From Carnobacterium_B sp045617425 (GTDB lineage: Bacteria; Bacillota; Bacilli; Lactobacillales; Carnobacteriaceae), in NCBI RefSeq assembly GCF_045617425.1, contig NZ_JAZLIO010000001.1, positions 1-64,000 on the forward strand: a stretch of 64,000 bases of DNA, written 5' to 3'. Made by a program: the position numbers and the translations under genes. The notes under the pieces are model-generated. The model worked only from the letters and a program-made list of their open reading frames with translations. It was not told the DNA's origin and did no database searches. Shown here piece after piece: positions 45,004 to 55,523 of this stretch; within the stretch, counting starts at the first letter, position 1; each line of letters opens with the position of its first letter.

Positions 45004-45037
45004 AGTATTCAATTTATTCTTATTTTTGGAACTTGAT

Positions 45038-46573
45038 TTAGAATTGAATATACTTTTGCAATATCCTTTTCATGGGGTATTTTTTTAGTTTATAGTGGTA
45101 TTCAATTGCTTGAGCAATAGCTGTTATATTATCTTTAGTTGGAACATTTCGGATGCAAATACAACTTTTCTCAATTGTATCTACATCAAAAGGAAGTGTA
45201 AAAGTAGTAATTAAAATATCATACGTATTATTATTAAGATGTTTTAATGAAAAAATTGGATTGGTATAAAGAATAGTAATAATTTCATGTTTTAAATACC
45301 GGTGTAATAAATCTTGAATCATTTTAGCATGTTCAATATCGAAATCACTTACAATCAATAATCGAACTTTATCTTTTTTGTTATAAAGTTCAGGTATTAA
45401 GTGATCCCACTGTACGAGTAAAGTATAGATAATCTCATATCTAGCAGTTTCACTGTAATTTTCATTTGTTTTTTTTTCATATTTTTTTAAATTTGAAAAA
45501 GCTAAAGCTATAAAATCTGGAAACATGTCTTCCATTGATTGAACAAAATATTTTTTTGAATTAAATAAAATATAAGGAGGCGGGTATTGACCTTCTTTTG
45601 ACTTGAAAACAAAATGTGAAATATTAAATAACTCTTTCAATAAGTGTTGATAATTGGGTATGGGTATTCCAATTTGATTGGATAAATTATGTAGCAAGGT
45701 GGCATGATAAGAGACTCGTTCTTTAACAGCAGAATCAGTTTTAGTATCTTCTAGTAAAGATTCATAGCTAAATTTAAAATCATTGTTAATAAAAATTGAA
45801 AAAACTTGCTCAATAAAATTTTTATCAAGCGTGATAGCTAATTTTTTCTCAATTTCTCCTGTTAAAGGTTGAAATCTTGAACAATCCGGAATCATATTGG
45901 AATAATTAGAGGATTTCATAGACACATAATGTCCTTGCTTAATTCTTAAGTAAGGGATAGCTGTCCAAAGTTTCAAACGCTTAAAATCAGAGAAATTTAA
46001 TGGAATATTGTTAATTTTTGCAATAAAAACTAAGAATTGTTCGAAAAAATTTTGGTTAATGGTTTTGAACGGCCACTCTAGATTACTGTATCGCTCCGAA
46101 AAGTAACTGATATAAAAATAACGGATGCTTTCTTCATTTTCACTAATCAACTTACAAGGATTTGTTTGCACTTGGACGTAATAAGCAGCTAAGGATACAT
46201 TCAGTTTTTTTATGAGACGTAATAATGTAGACGAACTGACATATAATTCTTCAGCTAATTCAAATACTGTTTTCGTTTCATCATAAATAAGCATTTCTAT
46301 AAATTTAAATGCTAAGCTGTTTGATAAAAAATACCGATAAAGATCATCGCGATCTCTATGAGGAGGCAGTAACAGACGAATTCCTAGATGAGAAGTTTGC
46401 AACACTTCTACAGAGAAGTAGTCACGTAGTTGAAGCATATCCTGCTTTAAAATTCTTTCAGAGCTAACTGTCTTTTGGGCAAGTTCCTTTAAAGTCACCC
46501 AGCTTCCAGTAAAATAAAGATATTCAAGGACTTCTAATTTTCTACGCTCACTTGCATCTAGTACTTTACGCAT
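45038..46573 (-). CDS. Mga-like transcriptional regulator
   Basis: The 511-residue protein has an HTH at about residues 10-60 (WVTLKELAQKTVSSERILKQ) and a second at about 100-130 (TVFELAEELYVSSSTLLRLI). A large helical middle and an EIIB-like C-terminal part (VRLLIVSDFDIEHAKMIQDL) follow, as in Mga/PRD regulators. It is divergent from the sugar ABC transporter operon, which it may control; this is inferred from position only. It is a distant relative of the regulator at 10.2 kb. Confidence 0.7.
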   Translation of the reverse strand: MRKVLDASERRKLEVLEYLYFTGSWVTLKELAQKTVSSERILKQDMLQLRDYFSVEVLQTSHLGIRLLLPPHRDRDDLYRYFLSNSLAFKFIEMLIYDETKTVFELAEELYVSSSTLLRLIKKLNVSLAAYYVQVQTNPCKLISENEESIRYFYISYFSERYSNLEWPFKTINQNFFEQFLVFIAKINNIPLNFSDFKRLKLWTAIPYLRIKQGHYVSMKSSNYSNMIPDCSRFQPLTGEIEKKLAITLDKNFIEQVFSIFINNDFKFSYESLLEDTKTDSAVKERVSYHATLLHNLSNQIGIPIPNYQHLLKELFNISHFVFKSKEGQYPPPYILFNSKKYFVQSMEDMFPDFIALAFSNLKKYEKKTNENYSETARYEIIYTLLVQWDHLIPELYNKKDKVRLLIVSDFDIEHAKMIQDLLHRYLKHEIITILYTNPIFSLKHLNNNTYDILITTFTLPFDVDTIEKSCICIRNVPTKDNITAIAQAIEYHYKLKKYPMKRILQKYIQF

Positions 46574-46736
46574 ACTGATCCCTCATTTTCTTGAAATTTT
46601 TAATGGCTAGGAGTATGAACATATAAATTCGGATGTAAGCCTATTCAAAAAGGGTTGATAATTATATTTTACCTGTAAAGTAAAAAAAAAGATACAGAGG
46701 AAAAATAAACCATAAAAATAAGTTGAACATATAAAT

Positions 46737-46803
46737 AAAAACGTTTCGATAAAACGCTTGCATTTTTAATGAAAGAGTTTTATATTATTTATAGAAACGT
46801 TTC
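46737..46803 (+). promoter_or_regulatory. Promoter and LacI-type operators of the glucan locus
   Basis: TTGCAT at 46758-46763 and TATATT at 46781-46786 are 17 bp apart, a good promoter. GAAACGTTTC at 46794-46803 is a perfect palindrome at the likely start of transcription, and AAACGTTTCG at about 46739 lies just before the -35 box. A cre-like AAAACGCTTGCA overlaps the -35 box. The LacI-family protein encoded at 55.6 kb is the likely partner. Confidence 0.65.
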
Positions 46804-46829
46804 ACCAATAAAAAAGGAGGAATAAAAGA

Positions 46830-48080
46830 ATGAATAAATGGTATAAGAAAACGGCTGTGGGGGTATTAACGTTAGCTTCAGCAGGTTTATTGATGGCTTG
46901 TTCAAGTGGTAGTAACGAATCGGGGGACAGTGCATCAAGTGATTCAGTATCTTTTTGGTACATGGGGGATGGAAATGAACAAATTCAACCCATTTTAGAT
47001 GACTTTACTGAAGAAACGGGTATCACAGTCGATATTCAAAGTATTCCTTGGGCTAGTGCTCATGATAAATTGTTGACGGCAGTTGCTTCAGGTGACGGTC
47101 CAGATGTCGTTCAAATGGGAACAACCTGGATGGCTGAATTTGTTGACGCAGGTGCTTTGCAAGATATATCTTCTTATATTGAAACAGAAGATACATTGAA
47201 TTCGGAAAACTTTTTTGAAGGTTCAGTTGCGACAACTAAATTTGATGACACTTACTATGCAGTACCTTGGTATACAGAAACAAGAGCCCTATATTATCGA
47301 ACTGATTTATTAGAAGAAGTCGGCTATTCTCAAGCTCCAAAGGATTGGGAAGAATTAACAGATGCGGCTATGAAATTATCTGAACGCGGAGACAATATGT
47401 ACGGTTTCCAAGTTGATTCTAATGATCAATCAGCTGCATTTATGTTTGCTCGTCAGAACGGATCAGAACTGTTTAACGAAGATAAAAAACCTGTTTTTAA
47501 TGAAGCACCTTTTGTCGAAACGGTGGATTACTTAAATACTTTTATTCAAAATGGTTCTTCTCCTAAACAAGACTTAGGTCTAGATATTTCTCAAACATTT
47601 GGCGGAGAAGGAATCGTACCTATGTTTATCAGTGGACCTTGGATGATCAATTCAATCAACGACAGTACAACCGATATTGAAGGGAAATGGGCAACAGCTG
47701 TGTTGCCATCAGGTTCAGAAAATAACTTGTCAAATACTGGTGGAGCTAACTTAGCAGTATTCAATGGAACAGAAAATGAAGAAAATGCGGTTGCCTTAAT
47801 TGAATTCTTGTCTCGTCCTGAAAATCAATTGGCATTCTTTGAATCATCTAACTCTTTACCGTCTGCAACTATTGCTTGGGAAGATGAAGCATTATCAGAT
47901 CCAATTATTGCAGTTTTTGGAGAACAGCTTGAAAATTCTGAGTCAATGCCTTTAATTCCAGAATTCGAACGAATTGCTGCAAGTTATTTAGAAGATTGGG
48001 AAGAAATTTATTTAGGCGGAGCTGACAGTCAAGAAAAAATGGATGAATTTAATGCTGAAACTGAAAATTTACTTCAATAA
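46830..48080 (+). CDS. Sugar ABC transporter substrate-binding lipoprotein
   Basis: The 416-residue protein has a lipoprotein signal with lipobox LMAC (Cys24), then an extracellular solute-binding domain of the family 1 type (VSFWYMGDGNEQIQPILDDF, GDGPDVVQMGTTW, FVDAGALQDISSYI). With GH3 and GH94 enzymes downstream it probably binds beta-1,2-glucooligosaccharides, as a similar Listeria innocua locus does. An AAGGAGG site precedes the ATG. Confidence 0.85.
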   Translation: MNKWYKKTAVGVLTLASAGLLMACSSGSNESGDSASSDSVSFWYMGDGNEQIQPILDDFTEETGITVDIQSIPWASAHDKLLTAVASGDGPDVVQMGTTWMAEFVDAGALQDISSYIETEDTLNSENFFEGSVATTKFDDTYYAVPWYTETRALYYRTDLLEEVGYSQAPKDWEELTDAAMKLSERGDNMYGFQVDSNDQSAAFMFARQNGSELFNEDKKPVFNEAPFVETVDYLNTFIQNGSSPKQDLGLDISQTFGGEGIVPMFISGPWMINSINDSTTDIEGKWATAVLPSGSENNLSNTGGANLAVFNGTENEENAVALIEFLSRPENQLAFFESSNSLPSATIAWEDEALSDPIIAVFGEQLENSESMPLIPEFERIAASYLEDWEEIYLGGADSQEKMDEFNAETENLLQ

Positions 48081-48122
48081 AAAGATTAAGTTTCAAATAG
48101 TTATTGTTAGTTAGTTGATGTG

Positions 48123-48178
48123 AAAATTCAGAGGAATAATCAAAACAATTCGCTTCTTGATTTATTCTTCTGAATTTT
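48123..48178 (+). terminator. Long hairpin between binding-protein and permease genes
   Basis: AAAATTCAGAGGAATAATCA pairs with a near-perfect complement ending at 48178 (about 20 bp, one bulge), followed by TTTTTATTG. As it lies inside the operon, it probably lets only part of transcription continue, giving more binding protein than permease. Confidence 0.65.
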
Positions 48179-48254
48179 TATTGATACAAAGTATGAGTAG
48201 TGTTGAGTACACTCTAGTCTAAGTCAATTAGTTTAAGAAAGGATGAATAATATT

Positions 48255-49151
48255 ATGAAATCGGCAAACAAAAAAGCTCCTTATTTTTTTATTTCACCAG
48301 CTATTATTTTACTTTTGGTCTTTTCTATACTCCCTATATTTATTGCTTTGTTTATTAGTTTTACGGACTTGAGCTTAGCGGGATTAGCAGATTGGTCAAG
48401 AATCAATTTTATTGGAATAGACAATTATAAAAATATTTTGGCAGATCCAATTTTTATTAAAGCTGCAGGAAACACTATATATTATGTTTTAATTGGAGTT
48501 CCTTTAGTCGTAATGATTTCGCTAGGGCTGGCAATTTTAATAAATGTTGGAGATGGAAGATTTTTCTCTTTCATGAGATTAATTTTTTATTCACCTTCGA
48601 TAACCAATATTGTTGCTGTTTCTGTTGTATGGACCTTTTTGTACAACCCTAATATTGCAATAGGATTATTTAACCAACTATTAGATTTGGTTGGGATCGC
48701 TCCGGTTGCTTGGTTACTAGATCCCGCTGTAGCAAAACTTTCATTGATTATCTTGGCTCTCTGGAGAGGAACAGGTATCAATATGCTGATTTTCTTAGCA
48801 GCTTTACAAGGTATTCCATCAGAATACTATGAAGCAGCAGAGTTAGACGGAGCTTCAAAATGGAATCAATTACGCTACATCACTGTACCGATGTTGAAAT
48901 TCTCTATTTTCTTTGTCAGTGTTACGACTATTATCGGTTGGTTGCAATTCTTCGAAGAACCGTTTGTTATGACGGAAGGGGGGCCATTAAACAGCACCAC
49001 AAGTATTTCACTCTTCTTGTACCGAAATGGGTTCCAACTGAATGAATTTGGTTATGCAGCAGCAGGATCATTGATTTTGTTTGTTGTGATTATTATTATC
49101 ACTTTGTTCCAACTTAGAGGGCAATTGAAAAATAATGAAAATGAAATGTAA
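48255..49151 (+). CDS. Sugar ABC transporter permease (MalF-like)
   Basis: The 298-residue membrane protein has six segments and the EAA loop ASKWNQLRYITVPMLKFSIF preceded by EYYEAAELDG. It is the first of two permeases. No ATPase gene is in the locus, so a shared MsmK-type ATPase encoded elsewhere is expected. The ATG at 48255 has AAGAAAGG upstream; the ATG at 48243 overlaps that site. Confidence 0.88.
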   Translation: MKSANKKAPYFFISPAIILLLVFSILPIFIALFISFTDLSLAGLADWSRINFIGIDNYKNILADPIFIKAAGNTIYYVLIGVPLVVMISLGLAILINVGDGRFFSFMRLIFYSPSITNIVAVSVVWTFLYNPNIAIGLFNQLLDLVGIAPVAWLLDPAVAKLSLIILALWRGTGINMLIFLAALQGIPSEYYEAAELDGASKWNQLRYITVPMLKFSIFFVSVTTIIGWLQFFEEPFVMTEGGPLNSTTSISLFLYRNGFQLNEFGYAAAGSLILFVVIIIITLFQLRGQLKNNENEM

Positions 49152-49171
49152 GAGAAAGGAGCATACAATAA

Positions 49172-50002
49172 ATGAATTCTTATAAGAAATCGCAAAAGAG
49201 AAATAAAGTGATCGTAGGCGTTATTTTGGTTATAGGTGGAATTATAGCGGTTATGCCATTTATCTGGATGATGCTTTCTTCATTTAAAACAAATGCTGAA
49301 ATTGTTTCTATGGAATCTGGTTTAATACCCAAGGAATGGACTTTCCAAAACTTTATTGATTTATTCGAAAAAATGAATTTTGGGGTTTATTTAAAAAATA
49401 CATTGATTATCACCGCTTTTTCCTTCGGTGGAATGTTTCTCAATGCTATGGCTGGCTATGGATTTGCCAAGTATCGCTTTAAAGGAAGAAATAGTCTCTT
49501 TATTATGATACTGGCCACGATGATGATTCCGGGGCAAGTAACTATGATACCTGTATATTTGATTCTAAATAACTTGGGACTGACGAACACTTTAGCTGGA
49601 ATCGTATTGCCAGGATTAGTAGGAGCATACGGAATTTTTCTATTCCGACAATTTATGTCAACCATTTCTGATGAACTATTAGAAGCTGCTCGATTAGATG
49701 GGGCAAGCGAATTTTACATTTTTACTCGAATTATTATTCCGTTATCCAGACCAATTCTAGCGGTACAAGGTATTTTGACCTTTATTGCTGGTTGGAATTC
49801 ATTTATGTGGCCATTGATTATAGCCAATGATGAAAAATACTACACACTTTCTGTGGGGTTACAACTTTTACAAGGGCAATATGGTAACAATTATGCTTTA
49901 CAAATGGCTGGTGCAACCTTTATGGTCGTTCCAATCATCATTATTTTCTTGACGTTCCAAAAATACATTTTACAAGGCTTTAATGTATCAGGTTTGAAAT
50001 AA
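49172..50002 (+). CDS. Sugar ABC transporter permease (MalG-like)
   Basis: The 276-residue membrane protein has six segments and the EAA motif ELLEAARLDGASEFYIFTRI. It pairs with the preceding permease. The C-terminus LQGFNVSGLK is typical of this subfamily (often ...GLTAGAVKG). The GH3 gene follows after 21 bp. Confidence 0.9.
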   Translation: MNSYKKSQKRNKVIVGVILVIGGIIAVMPFIWMMLSSFKTNAEIVSMESGLIPKEWTFQNFIDLFEKMNFGVYLKNTLIITAFSFGGMFLNAMAGYGFAKYRFKGRNSLFIMILATMMIPGQVTMIPVYLILNNLGLTNTLAGIVLPGLVGAYGIFLFRQFMSTISDELLEAARLDGASEFYIFTRIIIPLSRPILAVQGILTFIAGWNSFMWPLIIANDEKYYTLSVGLQLLQGQYGNNYALQMAGATFMVVPIIIIFLTFQKYILQGFNVSGLK

Positions 50003-50023
50003 CACCATTCTAAGGAGGATATT

Positions 50024-52168
50024 ATGAAATCAGAAGAATTAAAGAAGCTTATAAATAAAATGACGGTTGAAGAAAAGATTGGTCAAATGATACAATTATC
50101 GGCAGATTTTTACAATACAACAGAAAATGAAATTACAGGACCGATGAACGACATGCATTTAACAACCGAAAAAATGACAACAGTTGGCTCAGTTTTAGGC
50201 ATTTCTGGTGCTGAACAAGTAAAAGTTATTCAACAGTCACATTTAGAATCCAATCGACTAGGGATACCTTTATTATTTATGGCAGATATTGTACATGGCT
50301 ATCGCACTATTTTTCCTATCCCTTTAGGTTTGGCTAGTTCTTGGGATCCTAAGTTAGTTGAACAAACAGCTTCAATTGCAGCAAGAGAATCAGCTGTTTC
50401 AGGATTACATGTAACTTTCTCTCCAATGGTCGATTTAGTGCGGGACGCAAGATGGGGTAGAGTGATGGAGTCAACAGGAGAAGATGCCTATTTAAACCAA
50501 CAAATGGCACGAGCTTTTGTTCGCGGGTATCAAGGATCAAACCTAAAAGAGGATATGTCTAAGATGGCAGCTTGTGTGAAACATTTTGCAGCTTATGGAG
50601 CACCAATTGCTGGAAGAGAATACAACACAGTGAATATGTCAGAAAGACAATTACGTGAAAATTATTTGCCAGCTTATAAAGCGGCCATTGATGAAGGAAG
50701 TCGTTTGGTCATGACGGCATTTAACACAGTAGATGGCGTACCTGCAACAGGAAATAATTGGTTAATGAATGAAGTACTGCGTAAAGAAATGGGATTTGAT
50801 GGTGTACTGATTTCAGATTGGGGTGCGATTGGCGAATTGATTGCACATGGAGTTGCAGAAAATTTAAAAGAAGCAGGGACACTAGCTTTTGAAGCTGGAG
50901 TCGATATGGAAATGATGTCAGCTGCTTATTCCAGTGAGCTGCAAGGCTTGATTGAAAGCGGCACAGTAGATGAACAAAAATTAGATGAAGCAGTTTTACG
51001 TATTTTAGAGTTGAAGAATGACTTAGGTCTATTTGAAAATCCCTATCGTGGGGCTAATGCTCAAAAAGAAGAACAAGAAGTCTTCAGTCAAGAAAACCGT
51101 GAAGCTGCAAGAATGAGTGCAGAGCAATCTATCGTGTTACTAAAAAATGAACAGATTTTACCTTTGAAAAAAGACATGAAAGTTGCCTTGATTGGACCAA
51201 ACGGTCAAACGAATGATTTGCTAGGTTCATGGTCTTGGAAAGGAGATACTTCAGAAACGCGTTCGCTTTATGAAGGAATGGTGGAGCATATTTCTTCCGA
51301 ACAGTTAATAGTAATAGAAGAAACGGATATTATAAATCATTCAGCTGATGCAAAATTAACAGATGTGGATGTGATCGTACTTGCGCTTGGCGAAACTTCT
51401 GAAATGAGCGGTGAGGCAGCTAGTCGAACATCCATTTCCTTGCCAAATGACCAAATTGAATTAGTGAAGGCCGTTCGCGAAATTTCTAAACCAGTTGTAG
51501 CAACTTTATTTAATGGAAGACCATTAGATCTATCCGATATTGTGGACGATGTTGATGGTTTAGTAGAAGCTTGGTTCCCTGGAACAGAAGGCGGAGTAGC
51601 TTTAGCAAATGTATTATTTGGAGAAGTGAATCCTTCTGGAAAACTAACCATGTCCTTTCCAAGAAACGTAGGTCAAGTTCCAATTTACTACAATCAAGAC
51701 AAAACGGGCAGACCAATGAATGAAGAAAATAAAGCAGAAAAGTACTTGTCTAAATATTTAGATGTGGAGAATTCTCCTTTGTTCCCATTCGGCTTTGGAT
51801 TAAGCTATACGACTTTTTCTTACTCATCCTTTAGCCTTTCCCATGCAACATTTACTAAAGAGGATAGTGTAACGGTGAGTGTTACTGTTAAAAATGAAGG
51901 AGCGATTACTGGGTCTGAAATTGTTCAATTGTATATTCAAGATGAAGTAGGAAAAGTTGTCAGACCGGTAAAAGAATTAAAAGGATTTAAAAAAATCACC
52001 TTGGAATCTCAAGAAGAAAAAGAAGTTAATTTTACGTTTACAGCTGAAGAATTAGCTTATGTACATCCTGACCTTACGTTTGCTACCGACAGTGGGACAT
52101 TTATAGTCATGGTGGGTAAAGATAGCGAGAATGTCCAAAGTAAAACTATTAAATTAATGACTAAATAG
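50024..52168 (+). CDS. GH3 beta-glucosidase
   Basis: The 714-residue enzyme has a GH3 N-terminal barrel (KHFAAYGAP, and the nucleophile Asp265 in VLISDWGAIG) and a C-terminal sandwich (EIVLLKNEQILPLKKD-like region, VEAWFPGTEGGVALANVLFG). A fibronectin-like domain forms the end. Next to a GH94 phosphorylase, it fits the sophorose-type beta-glucosidase of the Listeria innocua beta-1,2-glucan locus. It has no signal peptide, so it acts on imported sugar. Confidence 0.88.
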   Translation: MKSEELKKLINKMTVEEKIGQMIQLSADFYNTTENEITGPMNDMHLTTEKMTTVGSVLGISGAEQVKVIQQSHLESNRLGIPLLFMADIVHGYRTIFPIPLGLASSWDPKLVEQTASIAARESAVSGLHVTFSPMVDLVRDARWGRVMESTGEDAYLNQQMARAFVRGYQGSNLKEDMSKMAACVKHFAAYGAPIAGREYNTVNMSERQLRENYLPAYKAAIDEGSRLVMTAFNTVDGVPATGNNWLMNEVLRKEMGFDGVLISDWGAIGELIAHGVAENLKEAGTLAFEAGVDMEMMSAAYSSELQGLIESGTVDEQKLDEAVLRILELKNDLGLFENPYRGANAQKEEQEVFSQENREAARMSAEQSIVLLKNEQILPLKKDMKVALIGPNGQTNDLLGSWSWKGDTSETRSLYEGMVEHISSEQLIVIEETDIINHSADAKLTDVDVIVLALGETSEMSGEAASRTSISLPNDQIELVKAVREISKPVVATLFNGRPLDLSDIVDDVDGLVEAWFPGTEGGVALANVLFGEVNPSGKLTMSFPRNVGQVPIYYNQDKTGRPMNEENKAEKYLSKYLDVENSPLFPFGFGLSYTTFSYSSFSLSHATFTKEDSVTVSVTVKNEGAITGSEIVQLYIQDEVGKVVRPVKELKGFKKITLESQEEKEVNFTFTAEELAYVHPDLTFATDSGTFIVMVGKDSENVQSKTIKLMTK

Positions 52169-52187
52169 ATAAAGATGAGGGATGAAT

Positions 52188-55100
52188 ATGATTAAAAACC
52201 AATTAATTAGTATAAATGAAGGTGAACTAACCGCTCAGTTTAAAATGAGCGGTGATTTATTTGAACTAAATGCAAATGGAACCATGTTTAATCAGTTAAA
52301 TCTTGGAGCTCTTGATGCTTCGATTATGAATGTATATTTGCGTAAATTTGAAGCAGATAAAGTGTCTTATACCCCATTGATTGGATTACAATCTATTAGT
52401 CACCTTTCACAATTTAAAAATAAGCTTCGTTGGGCTGGGAACTGGAAAGACATTACGTACAGTGTTACATTCATTTTAATTGAAGAAGCTTGGTTTTGGG
52501 AAGTTGAAGTAGAAGGACAAGATGTCACAGTAGACATTGTATATGGTCAAGATGTTGGTTTAGCTGACAAAGGGACTGTTCAATCTAATGAAGCCTATAA
52601 CTCACAATATCTAGATCATACTGTATTTGAATCAGAAGAAAATGGCTACACGATTTGCAGCCGTCAAAATCAAGCGCAGGGCAAGGGAAATTACCCATAC
52701 CTGCAACAAGGTGCGTTGAGTAAAACAGTAGGCTATTCAACGGATGGTTTTCAATTTTTTGGAAAAAGCTACAAAACAACAAATGAACCAGCTATATTGA
52801 GCCAAAAGCAGTTAGCAAACGAAGTCTATCAATATGAAATGGCATATAGTGCTTTACAATCTGAACAACTTGAACTAAACGGCAAGCAGTCCGTTGTATT
52901 TTACGGTTACACTGCTTTAAATCATCTGGAAGCCATTACAAGACCAGTAGCATTAAAAACAATCCAACAACTATGGGAAAAAACTAAACAATCAAAAGAA
53001 GTATTTACGGATTTAGAAGTGGTGAAAAAAGCAGCTGTTATCGGTGAACCCTTACAAACGCAATTTTTTTCTAAAACAGAGATTGAAAATTATTTTCCGG
53101 AACGAATAGAAGAAGAATATGAAGAAGGAAAGTTGTTATCCTTTTTCACTCAGGAGAAAGCTCATGTTGTGTTAAAAGAAAAAGAAGAAATGATGGAACG
53201 GCCTCACGGACATATTTTGTTTAGCGGTGCTCAATTAACGGTTGATGAATCCATCTTGACAACGACTTCTTATATGTATGGTATCTTCAATTCTCAAGTG
53301 GTAATGGGAAATACATCGAATAATAAATTTATTAGCAATATGCGGAATGGATTAAATATTGCTAAAACTGCTGGACAAAGATTGTATTTAGAACTGGATG
53401 GAGTTTTATCGCTCTTAACTATGCCGAGTGCATTCGAAATGGGATTTAATTATGCCGTATGGTATTACAAAATCCAAGATGATGTGCTGAAGATTAAGAA
53501 TTATACAACTATTGAAGGACCTGAACTTTTTTTAGAAGTTGAAAGTGAAAAAGGAAAAGCTTATCGGTTTATTTTAACCAATCAAGCAACCATGAATGAA
53601 GTTGAAAATACAGTACCTTATTCTCTATCTAAAAAAGGAAATCAACTACAGTTTCGTTCTGATAATCAATCAACTATGTCAGATCTTTATCCGGAATTGA
53701 ACTACACAATGACAATTGAAGACGTAAATTTCTCTCTTACAGACGAGCGTTTTTTCTTGGAAAATGAACCAGATACTGTGAGTCCATTAGTTGTATTGGA
53801 AATGGATAAAACCTCCAAATTTACAGTTGCGATTCAAGGCAGTTTGGAAGATGGAAACAGTGAAATCGTTAGCCGCTCTTTTCAAGATGAAGTCTCAAAA
53901 TACAACCATTACCTTAAACAAGTGATGAATGGATTTAAATTATCGATTGATACTGAAAATCATTCGTTGGATAGAGTAAATTTACTTGCTTGGTGGTATA
54001 CGCACAATATGCTGGTTCACTATCTGGTACCTCATGGATTGGAACAGTATGGTGGAGCTGCTTGGGGAACTAGAGATGTTATGCAAGGTCCAACAGAATA
54101 TTTCATGGCGACTCAGAATTATGCCAGTATTAAAGAAATATTGCGGATATTATTTGCAAATCAATTTGCTGATGATGGAAATTGGCCACAATGGTTTATG
54201 TTTGATCGCTACACTCATTTGAAAGCGGAAGAAAGTCATGGAGATATTATTGTCTGGCCCCTTAAAGTAATAGGGGATTATTTAAAAGCTTCAAATGACT
54301 ACGCTTTTTTAGATGAATCAATCGTTTATACTGACCGCGAGACGTTTGAAAAAACCGAACAGACTGCTACTGTATTTGAACACATTGTTAAGGGAATCGA
54401 TTATATTCAACAGCATTTATTAGAGGGAACAAATCTTCCGGGCTACGGAGATGGGGATTGGGATGATACACTACAGCCTTTTGACTCTCGTTTGAAGAGC
54501 CATATGGCCAGCAGTTGGACGGTTGCATTAATGTATCAATCATTGAAACAGTTAGCTGAAGTTTTAAATGCGTATAATGTAGACTTTTCTAATGAGTTGA
54601 AAGAGATGTATCAAGCTCTTACAGCAGACTATAAAAAGTACATGCTTTCAACGGATGTGATTCCTGGTTTCGTCTTTATGGAAAATCCCAATAAAGTTGA
54701 ATTGATGATCCATCCAACGGACACAAGAACGGGTATTGATTACCGATTATTGCCTATGCAGCAATCTATGATTGCTGAACTGTTCACTCCAGAAGAAGCT
54801 GAACGGCATTATCAATTGATTAAGGACGAGTTGAGTTATCCAGACGGTGTACGCCTTATGAGCGAACCTGCACGCTATAAAGGTGGAGTCAGCAGGTATT
54901 TCAAACGGGCTGAACAAGCTGCTAATTTTGGACGCGAAGTAGGGCTGCAATATGTTCATGCTCACATCCGCTTTGCTGAAGCTATGTCGACAATTGGAAA
55001 ACGAAATGATGCTTGGGATGCCTTGTCTATTGTGAACCCCATTAATATTAAAACGGTCGTTCCTAACGCACAATTGCGACAAAGCAATGCTTATTTCAGC

Positions 55101-55517
55101 AGTTCCGATGGAGACTTTAAGACTCGTTATGAAGCGGCTGAAAATTTTAGCAAGCTAAAAAATGGAAAAGTGGAAGTTAAAGGAGGATGGCGTATTTATT
55201 CAAGTGGACCAGGAATTTACATGAACCAATTGATTTCGAATATTCTGGGTATCCGGGCAACTGAAACGAATCTGATAATTGATCCTGTACTGCCGGATTC
55301 GTTAAATGGGTTAGTGTTTACTTTTGAACTTTATAACAAGCCTGTAAACTTTTATTATCACTTTAACAGTGAAACATCTTATGTAGAAATCAATCAACTA
55401 AAAATTCGTACAACGGATTATTCGAATCGATATCGTTCTGGAGGATTTGTAGTCGCCAAAGAAGAAGTTGAAAAACAATTAAAAGCAGAAAATAATCGTA
55501 TTGATATTTATCTCTAA
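52188..55517 (+). CDS. GH94-family phosphorylase, probably 1,2-beta-oligoglucan phosphorylase
   Basis: The 1109-residue protein has no signal peptide. The catalytic part shows GGAAWGTRDVMQGPTEYF near residue 618 and GYGDGDWDDTLQPFDSRL near 760; the Asp of DGDWDD is the general acid of GH94. The length and the neighbours match the cytoplasmic 1,2-beta-oligoglucan phosphorylase of Listeria rather than cellobiose phosphorylase (about 800 residues). It would release glucose 1-phosphate. The ATG at 52188 has GATGAGG 7 bp upstream; the ATG at 52182 is too close. Confidence 0.82.
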   Translation: MIKNQLISINEGELTAQFKMSGDLFELNANGTMFNQLNLGALDASIMNVYLRKFEADKVSYTPLIGLQSISHLSQFKNKLRWAGNWKDITYSVTFILIEEAWFWEVEVEGQDVTVDIVYGQDVGLADKGTVQSNEAYNSQYLDHTVFESEENGYTICSRQNQAQGKGNYPYLQQGALSKTVGYSTDGFQFFGKSYKTTNEPAILSQKQLANEVYQYEMAYSALQSEQLELNGKQSVVFYGYTALNHLEAITRPVALKTIQQLWEKTKQSKEVFTDLEVVKKAAVIGEPLQTQFFSKTEIENYFPERIEEEYEEGKLLSFFTQEKAHVVLKEKEEMMERPHGHILFSGAQLTVDESILTTTSYMYGIFNSQVVMGNTSNNKFISNMRNGLNIAKTAGQRLYLELDGVLSLLTMPSAFEMGFNYAVWYYKIQDDVLKIKNYTTIEGPELFLEVESEKGKAYRFILTNQATMNEVENTVPYSLSKKGNQLQFRSDNQSTMSDLYPELNYTMTIEDVNFSLTDERFFLENEPDTVSPLVVLEMDKTSKFTVAIQGSLEDGNSEIVSRSFQDEVSKYNHYLKQVMNGFKLSIDTENHSLDRVNLLAWWYTHNMLVHYLVPHGLEQYGGAAWGTRDVMQGPTEYFMATQNYASIKEILRILFANQFADDGNWPQWFMFDRYTHLKAEESHGDIIVWPLKVIGDYLKASNDYAFLDESIVYTDRETFEKTEQTATVFEHIVKGIDYIQQHLLEGTNLPGYGDGDWDDTLQPFDSRLKSHMASSWTVALMYQSLKQLAEVLNAYNVDFSNELKEMYQALTADYKKYMLSTDVIPGFVFMENPNKVELMIHPTDTRTGIDYRLLPMQQSMIAELFTPEEAERHYQLIKDELSYPDGVRLMSEPARYKGGVSRYFKRAEQAANFGREVGLQYVHAHIRFAEAMSTIGKRNDAWDALSIVNPINIKTVVPNAQLRQSNAYFSSSDGDFKTRYEAAENFSKLKNGKVEVKGGWRIYSSGPGIYMNQLISNILGIRATETNLIIDPVLPDSLNGLVFTFELYNKPVNFYYHFNSETSYVEINQLKIRTTDYSNRYRSGGFVVAKEEVEKQLKAENNRIDIYL

Positions 55518-55523
55518 TGCAAG

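Noticed and set aside
45038..46573. Assigning this Mga-like regulator to the rbs operon
   Set aside because: It is convergent with rbsB and separated by a terminator; its 5' end faces the glucan operon instead.
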